A stretch of 64,000 nt of DNA, from the NCBI RefSeq assembly GCF_013761175.1, contig NZ_JACDUR010000006.1, positions 372,001 to 436,000 of the forward strand, given 5' to 3'. Each line of letters opens with the position of its first letter. Position 1 is the first letter of the stretch. Below the pieces are notes generated by a model. It ran no database searches. It saw only the letters and a list, made by a program, of their open reading frames with translations, and was not told the origin of the DNA. This document shows, in pieces, positions 27,237 to 35,809 of the stretch. The position numbers were made by a program, and so were the translations under genes. The DNA is from Nonomuraea soli (GTDB taxonomy: Bacteria; Actinomycetota; Actinomycetes; Streptosporangiales; Streptosporangiaceae).

Positions 27237-28235
27237 ATGCGACAAGTCTTACTGGGCCACAGCGGCCTGAAAGTCAGCGAGCTGTGCCTCGGGGCGATGA
27301 CCTTCGGCCGCGAGAGCGACGAGCGCACCAGCCACGCCATGCTCGACGCCTTCACCGAGGCGGGCGGCGACTTCATCGACACCGCCGACGTCTACTCCTC
27401 CGGGGTCTCGGAGGAGATCCTCGGGCGGTGGCTGAAGAGCCGGCCGCGCGAGGACGTGATCGTGGCCACCAAGGTGCGCTGGGGCCCGGGCGGCAACAGG
27501 GAGGGGCTCACCCGGGCTCACATCCTGCGCTCGGTCGAGGGCAGCCTGCGCCGCCTCGGCACCGATTACATCGACCTGTACCAGCTGCACGGCTGGGACG
27601 ACGTGACCCCGCTGGAGCAGACCCTCGGCACGCTCGACCTGCTCGTACGGCAGGGCAAGGTGCGTTACCTGGGCGTCAGCAACTGGTCGGGCTGGCAACT
27701 GCAGAAGGGCGTCGACCTGCAGCGCCACCGCGGCTGGGAGCCGTTCGTCAGCCTGCAGCCCCTGTACAACCTGCTCGACAGGGAGACCGAGCTCGAACTG
27801 ATGCCCGTGTGCGCGAACGAGGGGCTCGGCGTCATCCCCTGGAGCCCGCTGCGCGGCGGGTGGCTGAGCGGGAAGTACCACCGGGGCATGGACGCGCCGC
27901 CGGCAGGGACCCGGGTGGAGGAGGCGGGCAGGAACAACTGGTCGGAGGACTGGGACACCTACGCCACCGAGCGCACCTGGCGGGTGCTGGAGGAGGCCGC
28001 GGCGGTGGCCCAGGAGGCGGGGCGCACGGTGGCGCAGGTCGCGTTGCGGTGGTTGCTGCAGCAGCCGGGGGTGACGGCGCCGATCGTGGGGGCGCGCACC
28101 CTGGAGCACTTCGGCGACAACCTGGGGGCCACGGGGTGGGAGCTGAGCCAGGAGCAGGTGGCGCGGCTGACGGCGGTGAGCGATCGGCCGTTGCCGTACC
28201 CGTATGACGTGCTCGCGAGGTCGTCGCGCCGTTGA
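27237..28235 (+). CDS. Aldo/keto reductase
   Basis: 332 residues from ATG 27237, the predicted transcription start of the MerR-type promoter (leaderless). It has the NADPH-dependent (beta/alpha)8 layout: [15 protein letters not shown], catalytic D and Y in [12 protein letters not shown] in [10 protein letters not shown] and H in [11 protein letters not shown]. The cofactor-binding tail is [19 protein letters not shown] then [15 protein letters not shown]. It is like the YajO/YghZ group that reduces aldehydes and ketones. Control by a MerR regulator suggests induction by a reactive or toxic small molecule. Confidence 0.92.
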   Translation: MRQVLLGHSGLKVSELCLGAMTFGRESDERTSHAMLDAFTEAGGDFIDTADVYSSGVSEEILGRWLKSRPREDVIVATKVRWGPGGNREGLTRAHILRSVEGSLRRLGTDYIDLYQLHGWDDVTPLEQTLGTLDLLVRQGKVRYLGVSNWSGWQLQKGVDLQRHRGWEPFVSLQPLYNLLDRETELELMPVCANEGLGVIPWSPLRGGWLSGKYHRGMDAPPAGTRVEEAGRNNWSEDWDTYATERTWRVLEEAAAVAQEAGRTVAQVALRWLLQQPGVTAPIVGARTLEHFGDNLGATGWELSQEQVARLTAVSDRPLPYPYDVLARSSRR

Positions 28236-28261
28236 CCTGTGACTGACCAGTCAGTCATAAT
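28232..28261 (+). promoter_or_regulatory. TetR operator within its own leaderless promoter
   Basis: -35 TTGACC (28232-28237) and -10 CATAAT (28256-28261) have an 18-bp spacer that holds most of the palindrome TGACTGAC-CA-GTCAGTCA (28240-28257). Seven bases after the -10 comes ATG 28269. Bound repressor would block the polymerase directly, so autorepression is the simple reading. Confidence 0.75.
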
Positions 28262-28268
28262 ACGGTTC

Positions 28269-28832
28269 ATGCCGAAACGAGTCGACAGGGCGGCCAAACG
28301 CGAGGCGATCCTGGAGGCGGCGGTGCGGGTCTTCGCCCGCAAGGGCTTCGCCGCCTCCAGGACCGAGGACATCGCCGCCGAGGCAGGCATCGCCAAGGGC
28401 AGCGTGTACCTGTACTTCGACAGCCGCGACGCCGTCCTGGAAGGCGTCTTCGCCGCCTACGCGGAGCGGGCCGGGCGGGTGCTGGCCTCGCTCGGCGACG
28501 GGCCGCCCCTGGAGCGGCTGTCCGCGTTGATCAGGGGGACCCTCGGGATGCTCGCCGAGCATCCCGATCACGCGCGGGTGCTGGTCGACCTGTGGTCCAC
28601 GGCCGCGCCGCTCGACATGGCCGCCCTCTACCGCGACTACCGCGAGATGATCGGGGAGCTGCTGGAGGAGGCGGGGGAGGAGCTGCGGCCCGGGATCGGG
28701 CGGGCGCACGCGGTGGTGATCGTGGCCGCGATCGAGGGCTGCCTGGTGCAGTGGCTGGTCGACCCCGGCCTCGACCTGCCCGCCCTCGCCGGCCCGGTCA
28801 TCGACGTGTGCGTGGAAGGAATCCGCGCATGA
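28269..28832 (+). CDS. TetR-family transcriptional regulator
   Basis: 187 residues from ATG 28269, chosen because it sits at the predicted transcription start; an upstream GTG at 28239 lies inside the operator. The N-terminal helix-turn-helix is canonical (REAILEAAVRVFARKGFAAS, TEDIAAEAGIAKGSVYLYF). The C-terminal helical domain has no recognisable ligand motif. The gene overlaps the next membrane-protein gene by four bases (ATGA), so the repressor probably controls itself and that protein. Confidence 0.92.
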   Translation: MPKRVDRAAKREAILEAAVRVFARKGFAASRTEDIAAEAGIAKGSVYLYFDSRDAVLEGVFAAYAERAGRVLASLGDGPPLERLSALIRGTLGMLAEHPDHARVLVDLWSTAAPLDMAALYRDYREMIGELLEEAGEELRPGIGRAHAVVIVAAIEGCLVQWLVDPGLDLPALAGPVIDVCVEGIRA

Positions 28833-29464
28833 CCCCCGACGGCCCGCATCAGGACCTCGCGCGCCCCACCGACCCGCTCACCGCCCCTGACGGCCCGCAT
28901 CGGGGCTTCTCGCGCTCCACCGACCCGCGTCGGGGCTTCTCGCGCCTCACCGACCGGCTCGTCGCCCCGGGCGCCACGCTCGGCGAGGTGTCACTCAGCT
29001 TCGCCGTCGCCTTCGCGGGCGCCGCCGTCGCCACCCTCCTGGCCGTCCGCGCCGCCCTGCCCGCCCTCGCCGTCGCCCTGATCGCCCTGGTGGCCTTCGA
29101 CCTGTACGGCGGAGCCGTCGTGAACGCCACGACCTCGGCCAAACGGTGGTTCCACCGCCCAGGGCGCACAGCCCGCCGCCACCTGCTCTTCGTGGCCGTC
29201 CACGTGCAGCCCTTCCTCCTGGCCTGGGCCGTGCCCGGAGTGACGTGGCGAGCGGCGGCGACGATCTACCTGGTCACCCTGGCCGCGGCCCTGGCCGTGG
29301 AGTTCACGCCCGCGCCCCTGAAGCGCCCCGCCGCCTTCGCCGCCACCGCCCTGAGCCTCGCCCTCCTGCCCGCCCTGCCCGCGGCCCTGTCCTGGTTCGG
29401 CCCGCTCCTCCTCATCAAGCTCCTCCTGGCCCACCTGCTCCCCGAGGACCAGGCCCCCCGCTGA
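28829..29464 (+). CDS. Polytopic membrane protein co-transcribed with the TetR regulator
   Basis: 211 residues from ATG 28829 overlapping the TetR stop. The first 45 residues are hydrophilic with repeated units (DGPHQDLARPTDP, DGPHRGFSRSTDP, then DPRRGFSR). About five to six hydrophobic segments follow (for example ATLLAVRAALPALAVALIAL), with a basic loop SAKRWFHRPGRTARRH. I do not recognise the family. As the target of a TetR regulator it may be a small export or permeability protein, which is inference only. Confidence 0.75.
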   Translation: MTPDGPHQDLARPTDPLTAPDGPHRGFSRSTDPRRGFSRLTDRLVAPGATLGEVSLSFAVAFAGAAVATLLAVRAALPALAVALIALVAFDLYGGAVVNATTSAKRWFHRPGRTARRHLLFVAVHVQPFLLAWAVPGVTWRAAATIYLVTLAAALAVEFTPAPLKRPAAFAATALSLALLPALPAALSWFGPLLLIKLLLAHLLPEDQAPR

Positions 29465-29490
29465 CCGGTGCCCCGAAGGTGGGCCTCCCG

Positions 29491-30525
29491 TCACCCGAAG
29501 GCGGCATCCCTCGCCAGCGCCAGCGCCGTCAGCACGGCGCCCTGCAAGATCGCGTTCCCCTCGACCGTGCTCGCCCGGATCTCGGTCGGCGCCGGAGACC
29601 GCGCGGCCACCTTCTCCTGCACCAGCGCGGCCAGCTCGGCCCCGCCCGCCCGCCCGATGGACCCGCCTAGCACCACCAGCCCGGGATCCAGTACCGACGC
29701 CACCGTGAAGACGCTGGCGGCGACCAGCTCCACCAGCTCCTCCGAAGCCGTGCCCAGCGCCCGGGTGTGCTCGATCGCGCAGCAGAACGGCTCGCCGTCG
29801 AGTTCCAGCAGCCCGACCTCGCCCGCGCCGCCCGACGCCCCCCGCCTCACCTTCCCGTCGAGCACGATCGCTCCACCGACGCCGTCGTCGAGCCAGATCA
29901 GCGCGAAGTCATCACGCCCGGACGCGGCGCCCAGCCGGTGCTCGGCGATCGCCGCCACGTTGACCTCGTTCTCCAGCACCGTCTCGACCTCCGGCAGCAG
30001 TTTCTGCACCGCCGTCCGCAGGTCGGTGCGCCAGCCCGGCACCCCTTCGCCCCGTGCCTCCCCGGTGTGCGGGTGCACCAGTCCGGGCGCCCCCAGCACG
30101 ACGGACTTCAGGTCCCGCCCGTCCGCCGCCTTCCGCACCGTCGCGGCGATCTCCGCCGCCAGATCGGCGGTCCCCGGTCCGAGCGTGCTGCGCGCCTCAC
30201 CCACGACCCGTCCCGTGAGGTCGGCGACCGTGACGTGAACGGCGCTGCGCCGCACGTCGACACCCACGGCGTGGGTCAGCCCGGCCACCAGCCCGTAGAG
30301 CTTGGCGTTCGGCCCCCGGCGGTCCTCGCCGGACTCGCCGGTCACCTCGATGAGCCCATGCGCCTGGAGCCGTTCGATGAGATCGGACACCGTCGGCCGC
30401 GACAGCCCGGTGAGTTCGCGAAGCTGGGGCGCGGTGAGCGGCCCGTGCTCGAGCAGCAGGTCGAGGGCCAGCCGGTCGTTGATCGCCCGGGCCAGCGAAG
30501 GGGTGGCGGTCTTCACGCCTCCCAT
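29491..30525 (-). CDS. ROK-family repressor of the divergent MFS gene
   Basis: 344 residues. The N-terminal winged helix (TAPQLRELTGLSRPTVSDLI) is followed by a ROK domain (HAVGVDVRRSAVHVTVADL, VLGAPGLVHPHTG, FALIWLDDGVGGAIVLDG, VVLGGSIGRAGG). The zinc-binding CxCGxxGCxE of sugar kinases is replaced by GEPFCCAIEHTR, so it is likely a dedicated regulator with a changed ligand pocket. It is divergent from the MFS transporter across 63 bp holding two matching operator-like sites, so it probably represses both genes. Confidence 0.9.
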   Translation of the reverse strand: MGGVKTATPSLARAINDRLALDLLLEHGPLTAPQLRELTGLSRPTVSDLIERLQAHGLIEVTGESGEDRRGPNAKLYGLVAGLTHAVGVDVRRSAVHVTVADLTGRVVGEARSTLGPGTADLAAEIAATVRKAADGRDLKSVVLGAPGLVHPHTGEARGEGVPGWRTDLRTAVQKLLPEVETVLENEVNVAAIAEHRLGAASGRDDFALIWLDDGVGGAIVLDGKVRRGASGGAGEVGLLELDGEPFCCAIEHTRALGTASEELVELVAASVFTVASVLDPGLVVLGGSIGRAGGAELAALVQEKVAARSPAPTEIRASTVEGNAILQGAVLTALALARDAAFG

Positions 30526-30530
30526 AATAA

Positions 30531-30543
30531 GCAGGGTTCCTGC
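30531..30543. promoter_or_regulatory. Operator-like inverted repeat, site 1 (ROK/MFS)
   Basis: GCAGG-GTT-CCTGC. Read on the minus strand it contains CAGGAACCCT, the same core as site 2. It lies just upstream of the ROK start. Confidence 0.6.
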
Positions 30544-30560
30544 CTAAAAGGTCTTTTCAT

Positions 30561-30575
30561 CAGGAACCCTTCCTG
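30561..30575. promoter_or_regulatory. Operator-like inverted repeat, site 2 (ROK/MFS)
   Basis: CAGGAA-CCC-TTCCTG. Its centre is 31 bp from the centre of site 1, close to three helical turns, which suits two repressor dimers on one face of the DNA. It lies 14 bases upstream of the MFS start. Confidence 0.6.
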
Positions 30576-30588
30576 TTAATTTCTAGGC

Positions 30589-31752
30589 ATGAACTCGCAT
30601 CACCGCTCCATCGGTTTGGTCTTCGCCGTCCACGGCATGGTCGCCGGCAGCATGTCCACCCGCATCCCGTGGATCCAGGACCAGCTGGACCTCGGACCCG
30701 GCACCCTCGGCCTCGCCCTCCTGTGCCCTTCGATCGGCGCCTTCCTCGCCATGCCGACCGCCAGCCGCCTGGCCCACCGGTTCGGCACCCGCGCGACCAG
30801 CCGCCTGTTGATCGCCCTGTGGTGCGCCGGAGTGTTGCTGCCCGCCTTGTCTCCCGCACCCGGCTGGTTGTTCGCGGCGTTCCTGCTGTACGGCGCCGCC
30901 GCCGGAATGTCCGATGTCGTCATGAACGCCCACGGCGTGGTCGTCGAGAAACACCTCGGCCGCCCGATCATCTCCGGTTTGCACGGCATGTGGGCGGTCG
31001 GCAGCCTGGCCGGCGGCGGCCTCGGCGTCCTGGCCGCCCAGTTCGGCCTCGACGCCCGCCTCCACCTTGCCGCGGTCTCGGTAGTGATGCTGGGAGTAGG
31101 CGTCCTGGCCGGCCGAGGCCTCCTGGCCGACGGACCCGCGGGCGCCCACGTCCCCGCGCCCCGCCGTTTCGCCCTGCCCACCCGCGCCATCGCCGCCATC
31201 GGCGTCGTCGGCTTCTGCGGCACCTTCGCCGAGGGCGCCAGCGCCAACTGGGCCGCCGTGTACGTCACCGAGGTCGCCTCCGCCGGCCCCGGCATGGCCG
31301 CCGCCACCTACACGATCTTCATGCTGTTCATGGCGAGCACCCGCCTCGCCGGCGACCGCATCGTGCAGCGCTTCGGCCCCGTCACGGTCGTCAGGCTCAG
31401 CGGCGCCACCGCCGCCATCGGCGCCCTGCTCGTCGTCGTGGCCCGCACCCCGGCCCTGGCCATCGCCGGCTTCTCGCTGCTGGGGCTGGGAGTCGCGGTG
31501 GTCGTCCCCCTGGTGTTCGCCGCCGCCGGCCGCACGGGCGCGACACCCGGCGAGGGCGTGGCAGGGGTCGCCACCATCACCTACCTGTCAGGCCTGACGG
31601 CCCCGGCGATCACCGGATGGGCGGCGGGGGCGTTCTCCTACCCGGCCGCGTTCACCCTGGTCGCCGTCATCCTCGTCGCCATGTCAGCCCTCGCCGGCGC
31701 CCTGCGCCCCAAGCCCGCCCCGGCCCAGACCCCGGAACCCGCACTCCGCTGA
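30589..31752 (+). CDS. MFS transporter (YbjJ-like)
   Basis: 387 residues with about 12 hydrophobic helices. The start (GLVFAVHGMVAGSMSTRIPW) and the conserved MNAHGVVVEKHLGRPIISGL plus HGMWAVGSLAGG are typical of the YbjJ/fucose-permease-like branch of the major facilitator superfamily. It probably moves a sugar or other small molecule by proton coupling; direction and substrate are unknown. Control by a divergent ROK regulator favours a sugar-like substrate. ATG 30589 lies 14 bases after operator site 2. Confidence 0.88.
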   Translation: MNSHHRSIGLVFAVHGMVAGSMSTRIPWIQDQLDLGPGTLGLALLCPSIGAFLAMPTASRLAHRFGTRATSRLLIALWCAGVLLPALSPAPGWLFAAFLLYGAAAGMSDVVMNAHGVVVEKHLGRPIISGLHGMWAVGSLAGGGLGVLAAQFGLDARLHLAAVSVVMLGVGVLAGRGLLADGPAGAHVPAPRRFALPTRAIAAIGVVGFCGTFAEGASANWAAVYVTEVASAGPGMAAATYTIFMLFMASTRLAGDRIVQRFGPVTVVRLSGATAAIGALLVVVARTPALAIAGFSLLGLGVAVVVPLVFAAAGRTGATPGEGVAGVATITYLSGLTAPAITGWAAGAFSYPAAFTLVAVILVAMSALAGALRPKPAPAQTPEPALR

Positions 31753-31800
31753 GCCCCCTGCTCCGGGATGCGCCGTGCTCCGCAAGGTCCTCCGCCGGCC

Positions 31801-31888
31801 ACCGGGCCACCGGGCCACCGGGCCACCGGGCCACCGGGCCACCGGGCCACCGGGCCACCGGGCCACCGGGCCACCGGGCCACCGGGCC
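31801..31888. repeat. Perfect 8-bp tandem array, 11 copies
   Basis: Eleven uninterrupted copies of ACCGGGCC with partial copies at both ends, starting 48 bp after the MFS stop. The unit is not a multiple of three and lies outside any supported gene, so it is a non-coding microsatellite. Its perfection implies recent slippage or gene conversion. It could form G-rich structures in one strand. Confidence 0.95.
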
Positions 31889-31890
31889 AC

Positions 31891-31950
31891 TGCCGGCACT
31901 GCCCCGCCTGGGCCGGCACTGCCCCGCCTGGGCCGCCACTGCCCCGCCTG
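31891..31950. repeat. 20-bp tandem repeat, 3 copies, next to the 8-bp array
   Basis: Three copies of a 20-bp unit containing CACTGCCCCGCCTGGGC, the third with a single visible change (GGC to GCC). It follows the 8-bp array directly. The remaining bases to 32052 show no gene. Confidence 0.85.
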
Positions 31951-32052
31951 GGGGCACCCCGCCCGCCTTCTCGCCCCGCGCCGCCGCGCCGTCATGTCCG
32001 GGAAGAGCCTCCAGCCCGCCACCCGCTCGTGACGACTCGGCGGCACCGACAT

Positions 32053-32496
32053 TCAGGGCCGCGGGATCTCCGACAGGTGGGCGATGTTCGCCAGGTCTGT
32101 CTCGTCGTCGCTCGGGCCTGCGGTGAACCACGCGTCGAGGATCTCCGCCAGCACGACCTCGGACGTCAGCCGCAGGCTCAACGCCAGGACGTTGGCGTCG
32201 TTCCACGTGCGGGCGCCGGTGGCGGTGTAGGCGTCGCCGCACAGTGCGGCCCGCACGCCCGTCACCTTGTTCGCCGCGATGGCCGCGCCCGTGCCGGTCC
32301 AGCAGCACACCACCGCCTGGTCGGCCCGGCCCTCGCCGACGTCGCGGGCCGCCGCTTCCGAGGCCCAGGCCCAGTCGTCGCGTTCGCCGGGGTTCAGCGC
32401 GCCGTGGGTGACCACCTCGTGGCCGCGCCGGCGCAGCTCGGCCACGACCTTCTCCGCCACCCCGTCGAGGCTGTCCGCGCTCACCGAGATCCGCAT
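32053..32496 (-). CDS. RpiB/LacAB-family sugar-phosphate isomerase-like protein
   Basis: 147 residues from ATG 32496. VVCCWTGTGAAIAANKVTG and WNDANVLALSLRL align with the RpiB core, and C65 lines up with the catalytic base of E. coli RpiB. Two other active-site positions differ. The N-terminal SADS replaces the usual GSDHAG, and Trp replaces the His of HNDANVL. It probably isomerises an aldose/ketose phosphate, but perhaps not ribose 5-phosphate. It is divergent from the SseB-like gene (90 bp apart). Confidence 0.8.
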   Translation of the reverse strand: MRISVSADSLDGVAEKVVAELRRRGHEVVTHGALNPGERDDWAWASEAAARDVGEGRADQAVVCCWTGTGAAIAANKVTGVRAALCGDAYTATGARTWNDANVLALSLRLTSEVVLAEILDAWFTAGPSDDETDLANIAHLSEIPRP

Positions 32497-32586
32497 GAGG
32501 CCATTATCCGCTCCGGGCGGGTGGGGGGTACGGCCGGCGGCCCGGCTGACGTGGAGGCGCCGGGAACGGCGGTAGCCTCGACGTTT

Positions 32587-33309
32587 GTGCCGAGCATTCC
32601 CCAGCCTCTCGTCCCGAGCGACGACGGCAGCACCTCGACCGAGGTCGCCGACGCCCTGTCCGCCTTCTCCGCCGGTACGGCCGACGCCACCGCCGTCCTG
32701 ACCGCCCTCAACGGCTCCCGGCTGCTGGTGCCCGTGGTGGCCCTGCTGACGGAGTCCGAGGTCGGCGCGCACGGGCTGAAGCAGGAGAAGGAGAGCGAGA
32801 TGGCCCTGCCCAAGCTGGTCGGGCAGGACGGCAGGGAGGCGGTGCTGGCCTTCACCGGGGCCGGGGCGCTGATGAGGTGGCGTGCCGACGCGCGGCCGAT
32901 CCAGTCGACGTTGTTGTCGGTGTGCCAGGCGGCCGTGCACGAGGGGGCCGCCGCCGTGGTGGTCGATGTGGCGGGCCCGGTGCCGTTCGTCATCGAGGGG
33001 CAGGTGCTCGAGGTGATGGCCGCGATCGAGTCGGGCACGCTGTCGCAGGTCGAGGGGGTGACCGTGGCCCGGATGGCCGAGGCGCCCGACGCGGGAGAGG
33101 GTGAGGCGGGCCGGCATGAGGCGGGCGAGCGGGCGTCGGGGGAGCAGTCTCCGAGCCCGGAGGGGGTGCCGGGCGCCGAGGGGGTGCCGGGTGCCGGGGG
33201 GGTGCCGGGTGCCGAGGGGGTGCCGGGCGCCGAGGGGGTGCCGGGCGCCGGGGGAGTGCCGGGTCCGGTGGAGGCGCCGAAGCGCCGCGGCTGGTTCCGC
33301 CGCCGCTGA
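32587..33309 (+). CDS. SseB-like protein with repetitive Gly/Pro tail
   Basis: 240 residues from GTG 32587, eight bases after TAGCCT and with no Shine-Dalgarno. Residues 1-150 match the SseB N-terminal-type domain of actinobacteria (ADALSAFSAGTADATAVLTA, LLVPVVALLTE, VLAFTGAGALMRWRADARP, AAAVVVDVAGPVPFVI). Family function is not established. Residues about 192-227 are six GVPGAE/GVPGAG units, and the protein ends in a basic APKRRGWFRRR. It lies between the RpiB-like gene and the shikimate operon. Confidence 0.82.
   Translation: MPSIPQPLVPSDDGSTSTEVADALSAFSAGTADATAVLTALNGSRLLVPVVALLTESEVGAHGLKQEKESEMALPKLVGQDGREAVLAFTGAGALMRWRADARPIQSTLLSVCQAAVHEGAAAVVVDVAGPVPFVIEGQVLEVMAAIESGTLSQVEGVTVARMAEAPDAGEGEAGRHEAGERASGEQSPSPEGVPGAEGVPGAGGVPGAEGVPGAEGVPGAGGVPGPVEAPKRRGWFRRR
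33160..33266. repeat. 18-bp in-frame tandem repeat in the SseB-like gene
   Basis: Six near-identical copies encoding GVPGA(E/G), a collagen-like low-complexity segment before the basic C-terminus. Copy number may vary among strains. Confidence 0.85.
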
Positions 33310-33435
33310 CTTCACGCCGCCGCATCGATGCCCGCGCCCGGCCCACAGCGCGCCGCAGCACCGCGCCTTTTATGAAGCCCTCCCCGTCGCGCATAGCGCG
33401 ACCCCGGCCCCGGCTCACCCGTTAGGGTCGGGACG

Positions 33436-34080
33436 GTGACGATCGCCCTTCTCGCCCTGCTCGGCTTCGTCGCCGGCGTCTACCTCCGCCCCGTCGCCGC
33501 CGCCTTCGAGGCCGATCCCGCCGACACCCGTGCCGAGGCGCGGCGGGCGGCCAGGGCGGCGCTGGTCGCTCCGGTCCCCGCGTGGCCGCCGCTCGTCGAG
33601 CTGGGCACCGCCGCCGTCGTGGCGCTCATCGCGTGGCGGGCCGCCGAGCCGTACCTCCTGGCCCTGGTCTTCGCGGGCATCGCGGGCACACTCCTGGCGC
33701 TGATCGACTGGCGGACCTACCGGCTGCCCGACGTGATCACGCTGCCCGCCGCGGCGATCACGGCGCTGCTGCTGATCCCGACCGGCCAGGTGGTGGCCGG
33801 GCTGATCGGCGCGGCGGCGTTGGCGGCCTTCTACGGGGTCCTGTGGTTCGTCAGGCCCGAGGCGATGGGGCTGGGCGACGTGAAGCTGGCGCTGCTGATC
33901 GGGCTGGTCGCGGGGTCGCTCGGCTGGCAGGCGTGGATGATCGCCGGGGTGGGCGGGCAGGTGCTGGGGGCGCTGTACGGGATCGGGCTGATGGTCGTGA
34001 AAAAGCGCGACAAGAAGACGGACATCCCCTTCGGCCCCTTCATGTTGCTCGGCGCTCTGGGCGCCATCTGTCTCACCTAG
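33436..34080 (+). CDS. Type IV prepilin peptidase (A24 family)
   Basis: 214 residues, about six hydrophobic helices. Two aspartate motifs define the family: D91 in LIDWRTYRLPD and D148 in MGLGDVKLAL (the GxGD protease signature). It lacks the N-terminal methyltransferase domain with Cys motifs found in full-length PilD, as is common in actinobacteria. It cleaves prepilin-like leader peptides inside the membrane; no pilin genes are nearby. GTG 33436 lies seven bases after TAGGGT (leaderless). A prepilin peptidase just before aroC is a recurrent actinobacterial arrangement. Confidence 0.9.
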   Translation: MTIALLALLGFVAGVYLRPVAAAFEADPADTRAEARRAARAALVAPVPAWPPLVELGTAAVVALIAWRAAEPYLLALVFAGIAGTLLALIDWRTYRLPDVITLPAAAITALLLIPTGQVVAGLIGAAALAAFYGVLWFVRPEAMGLGDVKLALLIGLVAGSLGWQAWMIAGVGGQVLGALYGIGLMVVKKRDKKTDIPFGPFMLLGALGAICLT

Positions 34081-34127
34081 TGGCCTCGCGGACGGTGCAC
34101 AGGGTCTGATCTGGAAGACTTGACGGC

Positions 34128-35309
34128 ATGTTGCGCTGGTTGACCGCCGGAGAGTCCCACGGGCCCGAACTAGTCGCCATCATGGAGGGCCTCCCCGCTG
34201 GGGTCGAGGTCACCACCGAGGCGATCGACGAGGCCCTGCGCCGCCGCAGGCTCGGCTATGGCCGCGGCGCGCGGATGAAGTTCGAAGAGGACAAGGTCAC
34301 GATCGTGGGCGGCGTACGGCACGGCCGTACGATGGGCAGCCCCGTGGCCATCCGCGTGGGCAACACCGAGTGGCCCAAGTGGGAGAAGGTCATGGCGGCC
34401 GACCCGGTCGACCCGGCCGAGCTCGAAGGCATGGCGCGCAACGCCCCCCGCAGCCGCCCGCGCCCCGGTCACGCCGACCTGGCGGGCATGCAGAAGTACG
34501 GCTTCGACGACGCCCGCAACGTGCTCGACCGGGCCAGCGCCCGAGAGACCGCCGCCCGCGTCGCCCTCGGCGAGGTCGCCAAGCGGTTCCTCAAGCAGGC
34601 GCTCGGCGTCGAGGTCTTCAGCCACGTCGTCTCCATCGGCGGCACCTTCACCACGGGCCTGGAGCTGCCGACCCCGGCCGACCTGGCCCGCATCGACGAC
34701 GACCCGGTGCGCTGCTTCGACGCCGGCGGCAGCGCGGCGATGGTCGAGACGATCGACAAGGCCCACAAGGACGGCGACACGCTCGGCGGCGTCGTCGAGG
34801 TCCTGGCGTACGGCCTGCCGCCCGGCCTGGGCAGCTACACCCACTGGGACCGCCGTCTCGACGCCCGCCTGGCCGCCGCCCTCATGGGCATCCAGGCGAT
34901 CAAGGGCGTCGGCGTCGGCGACGGCTTCGAGACGGCCCACCGGCCGGGCTCGCGCGCCCACGACGAGATCGAGTACACCACCGCCGACGGCGTCAAGCGC
35001 ATCACCAACCGCGCGGGCGGCGTCGAGGGCGGCATGACCAACGGCGAGATCCTGCGCGTCAGCGCCGCGATGAAGCCGATCTCGACCGTGCCCAGGGCAC
35101 TCGCGACGATCGACGTGAAGACCGGCGAGGCCGCCAAGGCCCACCACGAGCGTTCCGACGTCTGCGCGGTGCCCGCCGCCGGCATCGTCGCCGAGGCGAT
35201 GGTGGCGCTGGTGCTGGCCGACGCGGCCCTCGAGAAGTTCGGCGGCGACTCGGTCGAGGAAGTCGCCCGCAACCTGTCCGGCTACCTGTCTTCCATGGTG
35301 ATCAAGTGA
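34128..35309 (+). CDS. aroC: Chorismate synthase
   Basis: 393 residues. It makes chorismate from EPSP with reduced FMN, the last common step to aromatic amino acids, folates and quinones. Signatures are the N-terminal [62 protein letters not shown] and [14 protein letters not shown]. No Shine-Dalgarno is visible before ATG 34128. AAGACT seven bases upstream could be a -10 for a leaderless start. The stop overlaps the GTG of aroK, making the first of a chain of 4-base overlaps through aroQ and the SGNH gene. Confidence 0.97.
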   Translation: MLRWLTAGESHGPELVAIMEGLPAGVEVTTEAIDEALRRRRLGYGRGARMKFEEDKVTIVGGVRHGRTMGSPVAIRVGNTEWPKWEKVMAADPVDPAELEGMARNAPRSRPRPGHADLAGMQKYGFDDARNVLDRASARETAARVALGEVAKRFLKQALGVEVFSHVVSIGGTFTTGLELPTPADLARIDDDPVRCFDAGGSAAMVETIDKAHKDGDTLGGVVEVLAYGLPPGLGSYTHWDRRLDARLAAALMGIQAIKGVGVGDGFETAHRPGSRAHDEIEYTTADGVKRITNRAGGVEGGMTNGEILRVSAAMKPISTVPRALATIDVKTGEAAKAHHERSDVCAVPAAGIVAEAMVALVLADAALEKFGGDSVEEVARNLSGYLSSMVIK

Positions 35310-35809
35310 CTCTCAAGGCTGTTCTCATCGGCCCGCCCGGTTCGGGCAAGTCCACCCTCGGCCGCCTGCTGGCCGAGCGTCTCGGCGTGGAGTATCGCGA
35401 CACCGACGCCGATGTCGAGGCGACCGCGGGCAAGCCGGTGGGCGACATCTTCGTCGAGGACGGCGAGGAGCGGTTCCGCGAGCTGGAGGCCCAGGCCGTA
35501 CGACAGGCGCTGGCCGAGCACGACGGCGTGCTGTCGCTGGGCGGCGGCGCGATCCTGCGCGAGGCGACCCAGGACCTGCTGGCCGGTCACCCGGTCGTCT
35601 ACCTGCAGGTCGGCCTGGCCGACGCGGTGCAGCGGGTCGGCCTGGGCTCGGCCAGGCCGCTGCTGGTGCTCAACCCGCGCAGCCAGCTGAAGAAGCTCAT
35701 GGAGGAGCGGCGGCCCGTCTACGAGCGCCTGGCCGTCCTGACCGTCGTCACCGACGGGCGCAAGCCGGTCGAACTGGTCGAGGAGATCGTGGAGGGCCTG
35801 TCCCGATGA
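35306..35809 (+). CDS. aroK: Shikimate kinase
   Basis: 167 residues from GTG 35306, which overlaps the aroC stop. It phosphorylates shikimate at the 3-hydroxyl with ATP. The P-loop is [10 protein letters not shown] (8-17), the shikimate-binding DTD is at 32-34, and the second motif [10 protein letters not shown] and lid region ([25 protein letters not shown]) are in place. Length is normal. Its stop overlaps the aroB ATG. Confidence 0.97.
   Translation: MTLKAVLIGPPGSGKSTLGRLLAERLGVEYRDTDADVEATAGKPVGDIFVEDGEERFRELEAQAVRQALAEHDGVLSLGGGAILREATQDLLAGHPVVYLQVGLADAVQRVGLGSARPLLVLNPRSQLKKLMEERRPVYERLAVLTVVTDGRKPVELVEEIVEGLSR

Noticed and set aside
28239-28268. GTG 28239 as the TetR start
   Set aside because: It lies inside the operator/promoter and upstream of the predicted transcription start.
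31801-31888. CRISPR array
   Set aside because: Units are 8 bp, contiguous and without spacers, and no cas genes are present.
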